Assembly: GCA_959347315.1 (NCBI GenBank)
Contig: OY365810.1
Coordinates: 14,129,961-14,193,960, forward strand
Direction of reading: 5' to 3'
DNA: 64,000 bases
Source: Bimastos eiseni
Taxonomy: Eukaryota > Annelida > Clitellata > Crassiclitellata > Lumbricidae
The translations under genes were made by a program, and so were the position numbers. Below are positions 28,901-35,320 of the stretch, piece by piece (the stretch's first letter is position 1; the number at the start of each line of letters is the position of its first letter). Below the pieces are notes generated by a model. The model searched no databases. It was not told where the DNA came from and saw nothing but the letters and a program-made list of their open reading frames with translations.

Positions 28901-31546
28901 CAACAACTGGAATGAATTCAGTAATGAGAAGAGCTGTTTGGAACACCTTAAGTGAAGTGCACAAAAGTGGAAGAACTCTTTTACTGGCCTCAAATAGGCA
29001 AGTTTTCCGTTTATCATCATTCATCTGGTAGAGTCAGTGCTTTTTTCCTTTTAAGTTAGACAAAAGTTTAAACTTACTTTTAAATATGAAGATTGCAATC
29101 TCCTCACTTTTAAAGTGATGCTCGAAACTCTAGTTACTACTTTGCAAATTATGGCAGGTAGGAGGAAGATATCTAGGGTGTTCACCCCTGAAAACATGCA
29201 TATTTAGCAATGCAAATATTGACACTGCATGCATCAAAAGTCATTTTTCTCTAGTTAAATATTTGAATTCAACAGTTTTAATTTCAGATATTGAAAGAAG
29301 ACATATTTATTTGTATATGCCATAAAACGATTTTCTGTGTTTTTGACCCCTCTCACCTATTTCAGCCTTTATCTCAATAACTAGGAGCCGACAAACGGCG
29401 GGTTTTGATCCCCAGCCTCACATCTATGTTCTTTCATATAGGTATGAGTGGAGCCGACAGAAGTCGATTTACTCTGTAATTTTTTAGCAAGTGATTTGAG
29501 GATGGGAGTTATATGATGATGATGCTTGAGCTTTCTGGTGACAGCTGGGGCTAGTAAATGTTGATAAGCTGGAGATGATTTAGTTGGGTGGATTTGAGGC
29601 AGAAAAACAGGAAATTGCAGTAATCAAGCTTCGAGTGAACAAACAATTGGCCAGTTTTAAAATTGAACATAGGCTAGATGCTGCAGAGGTCGTATGTGGC
29701 ACGGTGGCCTGGATTAGTTAGAGCGGTCAGCCCGTAACGCTGAGTGTGCGGGTTTGACCTTCATCCAAGGCGTCACTGTGTAGGGACCTTGAGCAAGTCC
29801 TTCGCACACAATTGCTCTGCAGTACGACTGCAATTGCGGCATCGAGGTGTGTGCACTTCTAAGCAAAAGTTGGACGAACTGTGATATCAAATTTCAGATT
29901 AGATAAAGCAGGAGTGAAAGAGGTTGGAGATGTACTTGAGGAGGGATGTGGATCAAAAGTAATTCTAAGATTGCACCTCTCTCAAATTTGAATGCTTTTG
30001 GACACCCTACTCTTTATTTCTGGCTAAGGGCATGCTTGAGGGACATTCCAAGAGATTGGAGAGTGGTTGCAAGCAGTGTATAGAGATTTCAACAGAGAAG
30101 GAGTTGGAAGACAAGTAGGATTGGAACCAGGGTAGAGCAGTTAGTGCCAGAGATGCAAACCCAAGAGGGAAGTCAATGAGGTTTTGATTGATAGTGTCAT
30201 ATGCGGCAGAGATGTCGAGAAGACGGGACAGGATACTTGCTGAGGATTAGCAGATTCAGTTTGATGACACTATGTGATGAAGATCATTAGCATCGACCTC
30301 CTTATATATCCAGGTTTGGGACTGGCACTGGCAAGGTGCAAGCAGTGATGGAGTTCTTGTTGATGGCTAACGGCAGAGACTTATTGTACAGAGAGGCAAG
30401 TAGAGTTTCAGTGGAGTAGTGTTAAGGGAAGCCAAATTGGAGGGATTGAGGAATGGGTTAGAAAAGAGGTAGTCTTTTAGCCAAGCACGAACAATTCGTT
30501 CAGTTTACTTAGGTAGAATGGAAATATTTGAGAGGGGTCATTAATTAGATTGGTTTTCCTTGTCAAGATTTGATTGTTTTCCAGAAAGGGAGTGAGGAGA
30601 AAATGCTTGAAAGCCATCCGGAATAAGACATTGATAATTTTTGTGATTGCGACTGGAACGAGAACAGAGGCACAGTATATTAGAAAAGAGGTATGGTTAG
30701 GATTTAGTTGATGTTGGGAAGAGAATTTAGGAGGAGTGACACTTCTGCTTCAAAAGGAGGAGCAGGGTTTGGAGGAAGAGTAAGTTAGAGCCTGAGGTGT
30801 GTGAATCTAGAAGAAGCTGTGATGTGAAGCAGGGGATGATAATTATTTGTCCAAGAGGATTGAACAGAAGGTATCGGCAACAGTGGGAATGGAATGGAAC
30901 TGGGTTCAACTGACTGTTGCTGTATTTATGTAGTTCTTGCCGAAATGTCCACATGCTCGATTAGGGCCCACATGGTTCTCATCAAGTATTCATACACATC
31001 CTGGCAGAGGTGTTACATCTTTCCTTAGCTTTAAAATTTTGGTAACTAACACGTTCGAATGTATAAAACATTAAACAAACAATTTAACACTTTCTTTTAT
31101 TGAACTGTGCATTTTCCAATTGTTGTGTCTTGTTCTTTTCAAGCTTGGAAGAGTGTGAAGCACTTTGTACACGTATTGCAATCATGGTGAATGGAAGGTT
31201 CCAATGTCTCGGAAGCATACAACACCTGAAGGCTAAGTTCACTGAAGGTTACACGTTGATCATCAAGGTAGGAGGAACCAACAGCACAGAAGAAGGTCAG
31301 GAGAAGGTTAATCAAATCAAGTCGTTTGTGGGCTCTACATTTCCTGGAAGTATTCTGAAAGATCACCATGAAGGTCTGCTGAATTATCAGATATCCACTT
31401 CAAATGTGAGCTGGTCACAAATATTTGGAACCATTGAGAGGGCTAAACACCATCTTCAAATTGAAGACTATTCTGTCTGTCAAACTACTCTGGAGCATGT
31501 CTTCGTCAACTTTGCACGAATGCAACGTGCGACAACACAAGCTTAG
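1761..31546 (+). CDS. ABCA-subfamily (ABC1-type) transporter, 3' 15 exons; 5' part outside window
   Basis: Exons: 1761-1922, 2854-3035, 5672-5848, 6983-7103, 8414-8568, 10451-10606, 12422-12632, 14645-14894, 15650-15735, 18659-19550, 22931-23058, 24124-24348, 27250-27928, 28827-28997, 31144-31546. Phases match at every junction and give 1331 codons plus a TAG stop. The order is end of TMD1, NBD1, linker, TMD2 with a large luminal/extracellular loop, NBD2 and the ABCA C-terminal domain. Family marks include GVGVQFSNL and [10 protein letters not shown] before NBD1, FLDEPTTGM in NBD2, [12 protein letters not shown] after it and [11 protein letters not shown] at the end. ABCA proteins are membrane ATPases, mostly lipid exporters or flippases; the substrate here is unknown. 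Both NBDs carry changes in catalytic motifs (see exon entries). The first exon starts with 2 bases of a split codon, so TMD1 begins upstream of the window. The family is certain; the orthologue is not. Confidence 0.95.
2086..2430. mobile_element. Retroelement debris: minus-strand RTE/CR1-like tail motif and + strand LINE 3' tail
   Basis: On the minus strand 2086-2268 encodes [20 protein letters not shown], then MNREEWRDL, the 'RGRP..RW.DDI...W R.L' C-terminal motif of RTE-like LINE proteins. About 2375-2425 on the + strand carries GTTACGGCGCCATATAAATT followed by (ATT)n, the same 3' tail type as the LINE at 1-645. Confidence 0.6.
2854..3035 (+). CDS. ABCA exon: last TMD1 helix and pre-NBD1 stretch
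   Basis: Acceptor TTTTAG, donor ATG|GTAAG. It encodes GVGVQFSNL, a transmembrane helix ([20 protein letters not shown]), then [10 protein letters not shown] and QPCYFPF. This matches the ABCA layout in which a conserved Trp-Tyr/Pro-Trp-Tyr-Phe-Pro region links TMD1 to NBD1. Confidence 0.92.
4241..4867. mobile_element. Foldback element: C-rich inverted arms around a CATA/TATG tetranucleotide core
   Basis: The left arm (4241-about 4362) contains GACAATAACCCCCC, GGACAATTACCCC and GTATAAGGGTAAGA. The right arm (about 4715-4867) is its inverted copy (TCTTACCCTTATAC, GGGGTAATTGTC, GGGGGGTTATTGTC). Between them lie about 350 bp of CATA, CATG and TATG repeats, themselves largely self-complementary. 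The arms are built of degenerate 14-bp subunits (GGACAATTACCCCC-like). Confidence 0.75.
5672..5848 (+). CDS. ABCA exon: acidic linker into NBD1
   Basis: Acceptor TTTTTTCAG, donor AAG|GTAGCT, phase 0 at both ends, 59 codons. It starts RSYWCGHYN (ABCA proteins have a Tyr-Trp segment here), continues as a hydrophilic acidic/Ser-rich linker ([14 protein letters not shown]), and ends GIKIRGFTK, the first NBD1 strand. Confidence 0.88.
6256..6495 (-). mobile_element. Possible Penelope-like element fragment (GIY-YIG region)
   Basis: A 79-codon open frame reads [20 protein letters not shown] then [20 protein letters not shown]. The order 'H...H, hydrophobic-Glu-Val-Leu-Asp, R/K-rich, E-S/L-x-I' resembles the GIY-YIG endonuclease end of Penelope-like elements. 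The catalytic part is not seen. It could be another kind of element. Confidence 0.3.
6983..7103 (+). CDS. ABCA exon: NBD1 Walker A with Lys replaced by Gln
   Basis: Acceptor CATTAG, donor G|GTCGTT (a weak donor). It encodes [40 protein letters not shown]. The P-loop reads GPSGAGQST where GxxGxGK[ST] is expected. Codon CAG at 7076-7078 replaces the invariant Lys, one base from AAG. The rest of the loop is intact. Confidence 0.93.
7600..7705 (+). mobile_element. LINE-like 3' tail fragment
   Basis: GATAAAGCGCGTTATAAATG followed by a short TTGTA/TTG repeat is the usual 'GCGCTATATAAATG + microsatellite' end of CR1/L2-like LINEs and the SINEs they mobilise. No coding sequence is left. Confidence 0.4.
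8130..8345. repeat. 16-bp tandem array GGTTCGATAGTCCGAA with inverted copies (hairpin)
   Basis: About seven or eight direct copies of GGTTCGATAGTCCGAA (8134-8270, interrupted near 8200-8220) are followed at 8300-8341 by three inverted copies (TTCGGACTATCGAACC). The right part can pair with the left part as a long stem. Confidence 0.9.
8414..8568 (+). CDS. ABCA exon: NBD1 Q-loop region with Gln replaced by Ser
   Basis: Acceptor TTGCAG, donor AAG|GTATAT. It encodes [34 protein letters not shown] and [13 protein letters not shown]-loops normally read CPQHNVLFD; here it is CLSHDDLFD, with Ser (AGT, 8509-8511) at the Gln position. Confidence 0.93.
8645..9408 (-). mobile_element. Tc1/mariner (IS630)-like element, degenerate
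   Basis: The ends CAATGTGTCCC and CACTGTGTCCC (reverse complement of the right end) are flanked by TA at 8643-8644 and 9409-9410. The inverted repeats continue inward through GTGGACCCC/TTGGACCCC and TCTGACAAA/TCTGTCAAA. The minus strand at about 9030-9110 encodes [18 protein letters not shown], the last-aspartate/glutamate region of Tc1/mariner transposases (PDLNPIEN.W..L). Upstream on that strand is [13 protein letters not shown]. Frames are broken, so the element is dead. Confidence 0.82.
9718..10130. mobile_element. Candidate MITE with partial inverted repeats
   Basis: It begins TAGGGCTGTACCGAATAGG, similar to the hAT-type end at 62236. It contains TATTCGGCCGAATA, and GGCCAAATATGAATAG near the left is inverted as CTATTCATATTTGGTCC at 10058-10075. 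The right terminus is missing or diverged. Confidence 0.4.
10451..10606 (+). CDS. ABCA exon: NBD1 signature motif, LSHGL
   Basis: Acceptor GCTAG, donor AAG|GTGAAC, 52 codons, phase 0 at both ends. It begins [13 protein letters not shown] and ends [16 protein letters not shown]. The ABC signature, usually LSGGM in ABCA NBD1, reads LSHGL; His is codon CAT at 10553-10555. Confidence 0.93.
10712..11230. repeat. ATT/ATC trinucleotide-rich microsatellite, about 520 bp
   Basis: Long runs of TTATTA, TCATTG and their complements. The open frames it produces (Tyr/Ile/Asn-only) are composition artefacts, not genes. It lies directly 5' of the insert at 11231-12170. Confidence 0.95.
11335..11425 (-). mobile_element. 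tRNA-like SINE head
   Basis: The minus strand reads GAGATCAATGGCTACAGCAC (A-box-like) and, about 30 bases later, AGGATTCAAGCCTCG (B-box-like GGTTCAAnCC). Spacing and order fit a tRNA-derived pol III promoter. Confidence 0.45.
11426..12170. other. Intronic stretch of distinct composition, content unrecognised
   Basis: This part of the intron is less AT-rich than its surroundings. It carries a 92-codon frame (11623-11901) with no homology that I recognise ([20 protein letters not shown] near its end). There is no splice-compatible role, because the flanking ABCA exons 10606 and 12422 join directly in frame. It is probably mobile-element-derived. Confidence 0.35.
12422..12632 (+). CDS. ABCA exon: NBD1 Walker B, D-loop and H-loop
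   Basis: Acceptor ATTAAAG, donor G|GTAAAG. It encodes [20 protein letters not shown], then [20 protein letters not shown] and [17 protein letters not shown]. The residue after Walker B is Asp (GAC, 12437-12439) where the catalytic Glu of LDEPT is expected. The H-loop His (CAT, 12530-12532) is present. Confidence 0.95.
12715..12785. repeat. TA microsatellite
   Basis: (TA)n with short interruptions, in the intron after the NBD1 H-loop exon. Confidence 0.9.
12890..13930 (+). mobile_element. Nested LINE (CR1/L2-like) RT C-terminal fragments
   Basis: Two copies of the same protein region occur. The first (about 12905-13015) gives [19 protein letters not shown] and [10 protein letters not shown]. 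The second (about 13200-13830), in shifting frames, gives [69 protein letters not shown] and [15 protein letters not shown]. The second is followed by TAATAATAATAAAAA. The frames are broken, so it is inactive. Confidence 0.88.
14645..14894 (+). CDS. ABCA exon: post-NBD1 regulatory domain
   Basis: Acceptor ATTTAG, donor AA|GTAAGT. It encodes [11 protein letters not shown], then [20 protein letters not shown] and [15 protein letters not shown], the characteristic ABCA segment after NBD1 (HVPxARL, GAE-TFVLP, GIS-TTME-FFK). Confidence 0.95.
15650..15735 (+). CDS. ABCA exon: short hydrophilic linker
   Basis: This 86-base exon was found by phase. Entry G completes AA|G, giving [20 protein letters not shown] then ALEGGQDSG, and the exit G is completed by the next exon. 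Acceptor ATCAAG, donor G|GTATTG. The length and polar content fit the variable linker between NBD1 and TMD2. It rests on frame and splice sites rather than strong homology. Confidence 0.72.
15736..18658. other. Long ABCA intron, no gene seen
   Basis: I see no exon, RT motif or RNA gene here. The only notable points are a GC-rich 8-bp inverted repeat around 16093-16116 (GCCGCCAT...ATGGCGGC) and the CAGG repeat at 17760. Confidence 0.5.
17760..17783. repeat. CAGG tetranucleotide repeat
   Basis: Five CAGG units after CCACCACCAC, flanked by ACTAGTGCTAGTCCAC and CCACTAGT in inverted sense. Confidence 0.8.
18659..19550 (+). CDS. ABCA exon: TMD2 first helix, large loop and following helices
   Basis: At 892 bases this is the largest exon. 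Acceptor GTTTTAG, donor TG|GTAAGT. It encodes a basic stretch ([10 protein letters not shown]), a first TMD2 helix ([20 protein letters not shown]), about 150 residues of loop with possible N-glycosylation sites, then [18 protein letters not shown] and [20 protein letters not shown]. The last part matches the ABCA pattern in which a short coupling segment precedes a Trp-Phe/Trp-Leu membrane helix. Confidence 0.9.
20370..20852. mobile_element. MITE-like element with GGGG..CCATCCATAAATG ends
   Basis: The left end GGGGACCATCCATAAATG (then TGACGTCAAATTTG) matches the reverse complement of the right end, GGGGAGCCGTCCATAAATG (then ATGTCAAGCAATTT). Both subterminal parts contain GACGATGTGTGA and a G-rich block. 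There is no coding sequence. The target duplication is unresolved. Confidence 0.72.
21045..21672. repeat. 17-bp minisatellite, about 36 near-identical copies
   Basis: The unit TTCTTCTATAGTAATGG is repeated without visible change across more than 600 bp. Only the last copy differs (CTACAG instead of CTATAG). It lies in the ABCA intron 19551-22930. Confidence 0.98.
22660..22870 (-). other. Unassigned minus-strand open frame
   Basis: A 69-codon frame with [20 protein letters not shown] lies just upstream of the ABCA exon at 22931. It has no matching exon structure and is likely retroelement-derived, but no family motif is clear. Confidence 0.2.
22931..23058 (+). CDS. ABCA exon: TMD2 helices
   Basis: Acceptor TTTTTCAG, donor A|GTAAGC. 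Its entry base completes TGG. It encodes [20 protein letters not shown] and [13 protein letters not shown], two hydrophobic helices of TMD2, with the Phe-Ile-Pro turn usual in ABCA proteins. Confidence 0.85.
24124..24348 (+). CDS. ABCA exon: TMD2 helices and loop before last helix
   Basis: Acceptor TTTATAG, donor G|GTACAG. It encodes [20 protein letters not shown], then [19 protein letters not shown], matching the ABCA 'FPHFCLGRGL'-type segment, and a polar loop ending MDQCCSG. Confidence 0.87.
24389..24792. mobile_element. hAT-type MITE with perfect 8-bp target duplication
   Basis: The left terminus CAATGTTCCCTCTAA and the reverse complement of the right terminus CAGTGTTCCCTCTAA are inverted repeats. 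They are flanked on both sides by the identical 8-mer CATAACAT (24381-24388 and 24793-24800), the size used by hAT transposases. The interior has TGTGTGCAAG-like and GCGCACATGCGCACATGC repeats and no transposase. It lies 40 bp after an ABCA exon. Confidence 0.9.
25130..26354 (+). mobile_element. Second Tc1/mariner-like element, same family, opposite orientation
   Basis: The left end CAATGTGTTCC (then GATGAAAAGTAGACCCC) pairs with the reverse complement of the right end CACTGCGTCC (then TAATGAAAAATAGACC). The right flank is TA. The inner 55-60 bp match the ends of the element at 8645-9408. Its region at about 26185-26240 is the inverse of about 8775-8820 there, so the two copies are oppositely oriented. 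Coding capacity is lost. A CATA/CATG tetranucleotide array (25200-25560) sits inside the left part. Confidence 0.78.
25200..25560. repeat. CATA/CATG/TACG tetranucleotide array
   Basis: Dense tetranucleotide repeats in both senses, with GCATATATAGTTTG recurring three times (about 25285, 25397, 25547). Cys/Tyr/His/Met-only reading frames here are artefacts. Confidence 0.92.
27250..27928 (+). CDS. ABCA exon: last TMD2 helix, linker and NBD2 Walker A and Q-loop
   Basis: Acceptor TTTCAG, donor AG|GTGTGC. It encodes a final helix ([20 protein letters not shown]), a basic stretch ([12 protein letters not shown]) and NBD2. Walker A reads [19 protein letters not shown] and the Q-loop [17 protein letters not shown]. 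Both are canonical, unlike NBD1. Confidence 0.96.
27990..28290 (+). mobile_element. LINE (Jockey/CR1-like) C-terminal fragment
   Basis: It encodes [32 protein letters not shown], and later [13 protein letters not shown] in other frames. C-x-C-x(4)-QT-x-SHI-x-x-DC is the zinc-knuckle-like end of many LINE proteins, and LHSADE-like remnants follow. It ends in AAAAAATAATAAATAAATG. A separate repeat (about 28120-28190) interrupts it. Confidence 0.65.
28118..28200 (+). repeat. Dispersed repeat, copy 1 (second copy at 37765)
   Basis: GGTGAATAAGCTGGTCTCC followed by TGATGTGGCTTTTGTGGGC is closely matched at about 37771-37835 (GGTGAATAAGCTGGTCTCC, ATGCTATGGCTTTTGCAGG). Confidence 0.7.
28827..28997 (+). 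CDS. ABCA exon: NBD2 signature, Walker B and H-loop; GC donor
   Basis: Joined to the previous exon it reads [19 protein letters not shown], then [20 protein letters not shown] and [10 protein letters not shown]. Walker B and the catalytic Glu are intact. The signature is SGEN where SGGN is usual (GAA, 28831-28833). The D-loop is GMNS where GMDP is usual. The H-loop His is Asn (AAT, 28993-28995). The phase-2 end needed to continue SLEECEALC is at AG|GCAAGT, so the intron is GC-AG. Confidence 0.92.
29699..29897 (+). mobile_element. tRNA-headed SINE, copy 1
   Basis: TGGATTAGTTAGAGCGG (A-box-like) and GCGGGTTTGACC (B-box-like) are followed by a body, TCATCCAAGGCGTCACTGTG, then AATTGCTCTGCAGTAC, and the end TATCAAATTTCAG. 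The copy at 38527 has the same order throughout. Confidence 0.85.
29930..30570 (-). mobile_element. LINE (L2/CR1-like) reverse transcriptase fragment
   Basis: The minus strand encodes [44 protein letters not shown], and [20 protein letters not shown]. These are the RT fingers, the motif containing 'D-I-S-A-A-[FY]-D-T-I', and 'W-F-x-S-Y-L-S', which define CR1/L2-type RT. The first RT aspartate is present, but stops and an insertion near 30300-30360 break the frame. Confidence 0.85.
30300..30365. repeat. Dispersed repeat 'CCAGG.TTGGGACTGGCACTG', copy 1
   Basis: CCAGGTTTGGGACTGGCACT is shared with about 45112-45165 and 46530-46580, where it is preceded by TTGCCCT(T/C)CTCCTTTATC. It interrupts the LINE RT fragment on the opposite strand. 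Confidence 0.6.
31144..31546 (+). CDS. ABCA last exon: NBD2 end and C-terminal domain
   Basis: Acceptor TTTTCAAG. It encodes [40 protein letters not shown] and [19 protein letters not shown], and ends at TAG 31544-31546. This is a textbook ABCA NBD2 end and C-terminal domain, including the conserved VFVNFA motif used in ABCA1-type proteins. Confidence 0.97.
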
Positions 31547-32059
31547 TTGCTTGAGCGTTCAAACGTGTAGCACGTTGACAGCTCAGAGATATTTATAACA
31601 TTTCTGTTTAAAACAACTTATAACATTGATATGCAGTATTGTATTGCCTATAAACGCTATTGCATCTTTTAAATGCCTTGCAAAAGTGTCAACGTAAATG
31701 ATGCCAAAGTCATTTAGAAGGAAAAGTTAATAAGTGACTCGGTTAAAATAGATGCATTGCACTTGGCAAGCTTCTGCTGACCTGATGAGCCCAACTGTTT
31801 TATTCCAATCCAGAGTTGATGGTAGTCTATGAACTAGATGAAATTGAAGAAGTTTAATGATGGCATGCAGCAATGCTCTCAACAAATTGTCCTTCATGGA
31901 TAGTAGAAAGCACTATGTCCAAACGTCCCTATGTAGCCAGGTGTTTGGGGGACAATATTCTTCACATCCAGTAGTTGTTTTTAGAACATCACTATTACAG
32001 TAGAGCGGTCATCACTGATTCAACTGTCTTGACCTTTGCTGTCCAGTTGGTTAACTGAA

Positions 32060-32370
32060 ACTTCTTCTGATGAGTCCATAATGTCCAGACCCCAACAACA
32101 AATGTCTGAATGCCATTCATATCATTGAAGGAAAGAAACTCCAATATCGCATATTAGGTTACATTGATGTTGGCGGGCAGAGAAGGAAAGAGAAAACGGG
32201 GGGCGCCAAAGGAAGAAAGAGATGGACGAGATACGTGAAAGAACTAGAATGAATCTGGAGGAATTAAGGGACTTGACCTTGGTGAGAAAGCAATGGAGAC
32301 GGTTTGTCATGACGGTCGCCAGAGTTCAACGAACTGAAAGAGCAAGGTGACAGAGTGAGGTTACATTAGT
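32060..32370 (+). mobile_element. RTE/CR1-like LINE C-terminal remnant
   Basis: A + strand frame at about 32172-32350 reads AEKERENGGRQRKKEMDEIR, ERTRMNLEELRDLTLVRKQW and RRFVMTVARVQRTERAR before a stop. 'G-R-x-R-K-[KR]-x-[MW]-D-[ED]-I-R' then 'W-R-x-[FL]-V' is the usual end of RTE-type LINE proteins. Confidence 0.65.
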
Positions 32371-33714
32371 TCAATGTCTTTATAACCCACAGTCCAAACC
32401 CTGATCGCCTATAAATCTGCATGTTGAGTTCTCATTTGTACTTGTTTATAAACGTCATTTCCTAATTAAGAACTAGTTTAGATTATTGGTGTTGTGACTA
32501 TTGTAATTACCCTTAATGATAACCCGAACAATCTTATTCAGCTGGCTTACATCCACTCATTATAGTTTAACATTGGTGGCCCTAACCAGTGAAACCTCCA
32601 TGACTTGTAATTGTGCCTTCTGATTAGCCTTCAACTGTTTGCTGTGTTAACTGTTTCTTGTTGGTGACTAAATTAACTGAATTGAATTGAAATGAAAAAT
32701 TAGAAGGCCACATAACTGATAAAAAATGAGATGTTGGGGAAACATGCAGCCATCTTGGCACTCCAGCAGATGCATGGATCGCTATCTAGTGATAGGAAAG
32801 GTAGTGGCTCATTTCAGCAACATATTCAGATTTATTTATATTCGGTGGTCTTTGTTACTTCAAGCAAGTAGGTAAATGAAAATATAAAGTAATTAAGCGT
32901 ATTAAATGTACCTGTGCAGAGTGCCTGAAATGGAATTTCATTTGTCAGTTGCATGAGTTGACCCTTACAGAATCGAACCAGATGCAGGGCAAACAATTAG
33001 TCTGCTCTGATGCCCACGAGTCATTGATATTCTAGGCATATAGACAGAGTAGCCATAAAACGAGGAAATTGATGTGCATAGGTTCCTGGTAGAAATGAGC
33101 AGGTTGGCCAATATAAGATAGTGGACAGCTTTCTGCACTCCAATATGATGAGTTGGCCAACTCTAAAAGGGTGCAATGCATTTGGCTAAACATATGGCAT
33201 CAGGCCTATTACTAATTACCAGCCCAAAAAATAATGCCCAGCTGTGCACTTTGAACTCTACACCTGTTTTGTCAATAATATGTTTCAAGTATATTATACC
33301 CGTACTTATTAACTTAAGTCTTTTGTTTTAGTTAATAGTGAACTGCTTATTCGATTTGATATCATGTCTTTGCTATTGCGTAATTTGCATCTGTTGTTAC
33401 GTGTAAAAAAATAAAAAGCGTTTCTAATTACTCGTTACATTTAAAGTCTGATTTTGCATGCGATTTTAATTGTTTGATGACTTTGTGATGGGTGTCAGTA
33501 GAAAAGATATTTAATAGGATCGTTTGGCTACTCTAAATGCATTTGTATATTTTAATACATATTTTTGTGACTCAATAATGAAATATGCACTGTTTAAAAT
33601 CTATGCAGATTAGCCATTTAAAATTGTATTACAATTAGGCTCTTGGAGCTACAGTCGTGTAATTGCTTGTTATGATTATCTTGTGAGTGTACGTTCATTG
33701 ATTATTCATATTAT

Positions 33715-33900
33715 GTGATGTGCCCGCAGTGCGGTTGCAAGCGGTTCTATAAAGTACATACATACTTACTTACTTATTCTGGACATTTGGCTTTTCTGGG
33801 GTGCAGAGCTTTGTGACTTCATATTTGAGGCGTATAGAGTTTTTGACGACGTGTGACTAGGAGGAAGGGGGTCAATAATCATCCTAAATTGTCATAGATG
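33715..33900 (+). mobile_element. LINE 3' tail and MITE fragment
   Basis: At about 33722-33776 GCGGTTCTATAAAGTACATA and (CATA/CTTA)n resemble a LINE 3' end. At about 33842-33890 GACGACGTGTGACTAGGAGG, then GGGGGTCAATAATCATCC, match the right part of the element at 20370-20852, so this is a fragment of that MITE family. Confidence 0.5.
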
Positions 33901-34557
33901 AGATTCTTGTGGTATTTAACCTATCATGTGCAAAGTTGAAGTTTGTGTGGGTGATATTGATGCCAGTTATGATCAGTTATAGAAGCCGTTTTAAAAGGAA
34001 TTTAAGGTTTTTTGATTTTAATATAAAAAGCACAAGAATATTTATGAGCCAATTGATATTGAAATTAACAAAGCAATGATGAACTGCAACAATACACCTG
34101 TCGTGTATTGTATGATCCAGAATGTTTTCATTCATTTGGGGACCCTGTGAGATTTGGGGGCCATAGGCGCACCTTGTGTGCCTATAGGTAAAGACACCAC
34201 TGAGTCTATCGAAATTTCCATGCTACAATCAGATTCATGGTGCCATTGTCGTCCTTAGGCAATGAGTCGCCCACTACCCAGTTATTTTTGGCATTGTATC
34301 CTGGAATAGTCTTCCTTTAAAGTTCACTCTATCACCTACCTACTTTGTTTGGTATTTCATTGAAGTCTGTTCTGTTTGACCGTTTGTGATCCCTGCTTGG
34401 GCAGGAGCACTGCTGATGATGAGTTTATTTTTGAAATTGCATTTTCCGAGTGTTTTTCACTTACCTGTGTGTTGTGCTGTATCATGGAGCGTGATTGTAA
34501 GTTTATTTAGCGACGCTTTCATATCGATGATGATTAGCGTCAAACAAGGCACATTAA

Positions 34558-35320
34558 TTAAGACATAGTACATAATAGTCGGTCCATGGGGCCCAAGAAT
34601 TGGGTACAAGTGTCTTGGATCTTGTATTTAATGGTCATGGAGCATGGGCAACATGTCTGAAGAAGTCTTTTGACAGTGGCAATAATCGATGCCATCGCTG
34701 TTTTTCTCATCATGATATTATACACATGGTTCAAGTAAAAAGAGATTACAGAAGACCTCCTGAGGCACCGCATGGTTAACAGCTTATGTAGTGGACCATG
34801 TAGAGGATTAAGAGGACTGGTACTGGCAGCATAGTCTTTGGAGCTGTATGTTGGTGTTCAGGTCAATTTGTAGAGTGCCAGACGTTTTAATCTAGGGAAA
34901 CCATTGGACCATACATAATTTGGCATTTGATCTCCTGCTCGCTAGAGCCGCTGGCCATCGTATACATGTAGGTAAAGGCTGTTCGTACACAATGCGTGGT
35001 GCTGGACCCGATGTTAAGGCTCGACAGCCAGCAACTCATTGCCTGCAGCTGTTCTACTTGCTCAAATTGATGTTCTGACATGGTTTTGCTCTTGGTTATT
35101 TTGCGAGTTGATGTCCAAACTATAAGGTTTTGCTCCGCTGCTGCTCATACACTCCCTCAGCAACAGGAGTAAAACCACTGCCATTTCCGCCATGAGTGAA
35201 ACATCATCTGCATAATCAGATAATGTGAAAATCTTCCCAGAAGTGACAGTGATGCTGTTGATACTGGTGATATAACTGGCAACCTTTATCCACGTCACAG
35301 GAATGCGGCCGGCCACTATA
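34558..35320 (-). mobile_element. LINE reverse transcriptase remnant with YADD motif
   Basis: The minus strand, in shifting frames, reads GKIFTLSDYADDVSLMAE (RT catalytic YADD box), AFTYMYTMASGSSEQEIKC (compare FxYLGSxxSSxGSxExEI) and MRCLRRSSVISFYLNHVYN (compare MRCLRRxLxISxxDHV). This order is that of RTE/CR1-type LINE proteins. Parts are deleted and the frames are broken. Confidence 0.85.

Larger units (their letters stand above)
28998..31143 (+). other. GC-AG intron of the ABCA gene
   Basis: The donor is AG|GCAAGT and the acceptor TTTTCAAG|C. The nearest GT (in CAAGTTTTC) would leave the wrong phase for the strongly conserved downstream exon. GC donors are a known minor class that nearly always has the matching AG|GCAAGT context seen here. 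Confidence 0.8.

Noticed and set aside
31547..33420. AATAAA-like strings (for example near 33408) as the ABCA poly(A) signal
   Set aside because: Almost 1.9 kb from the stop in an AT-rich region; not distinguishable from chance.
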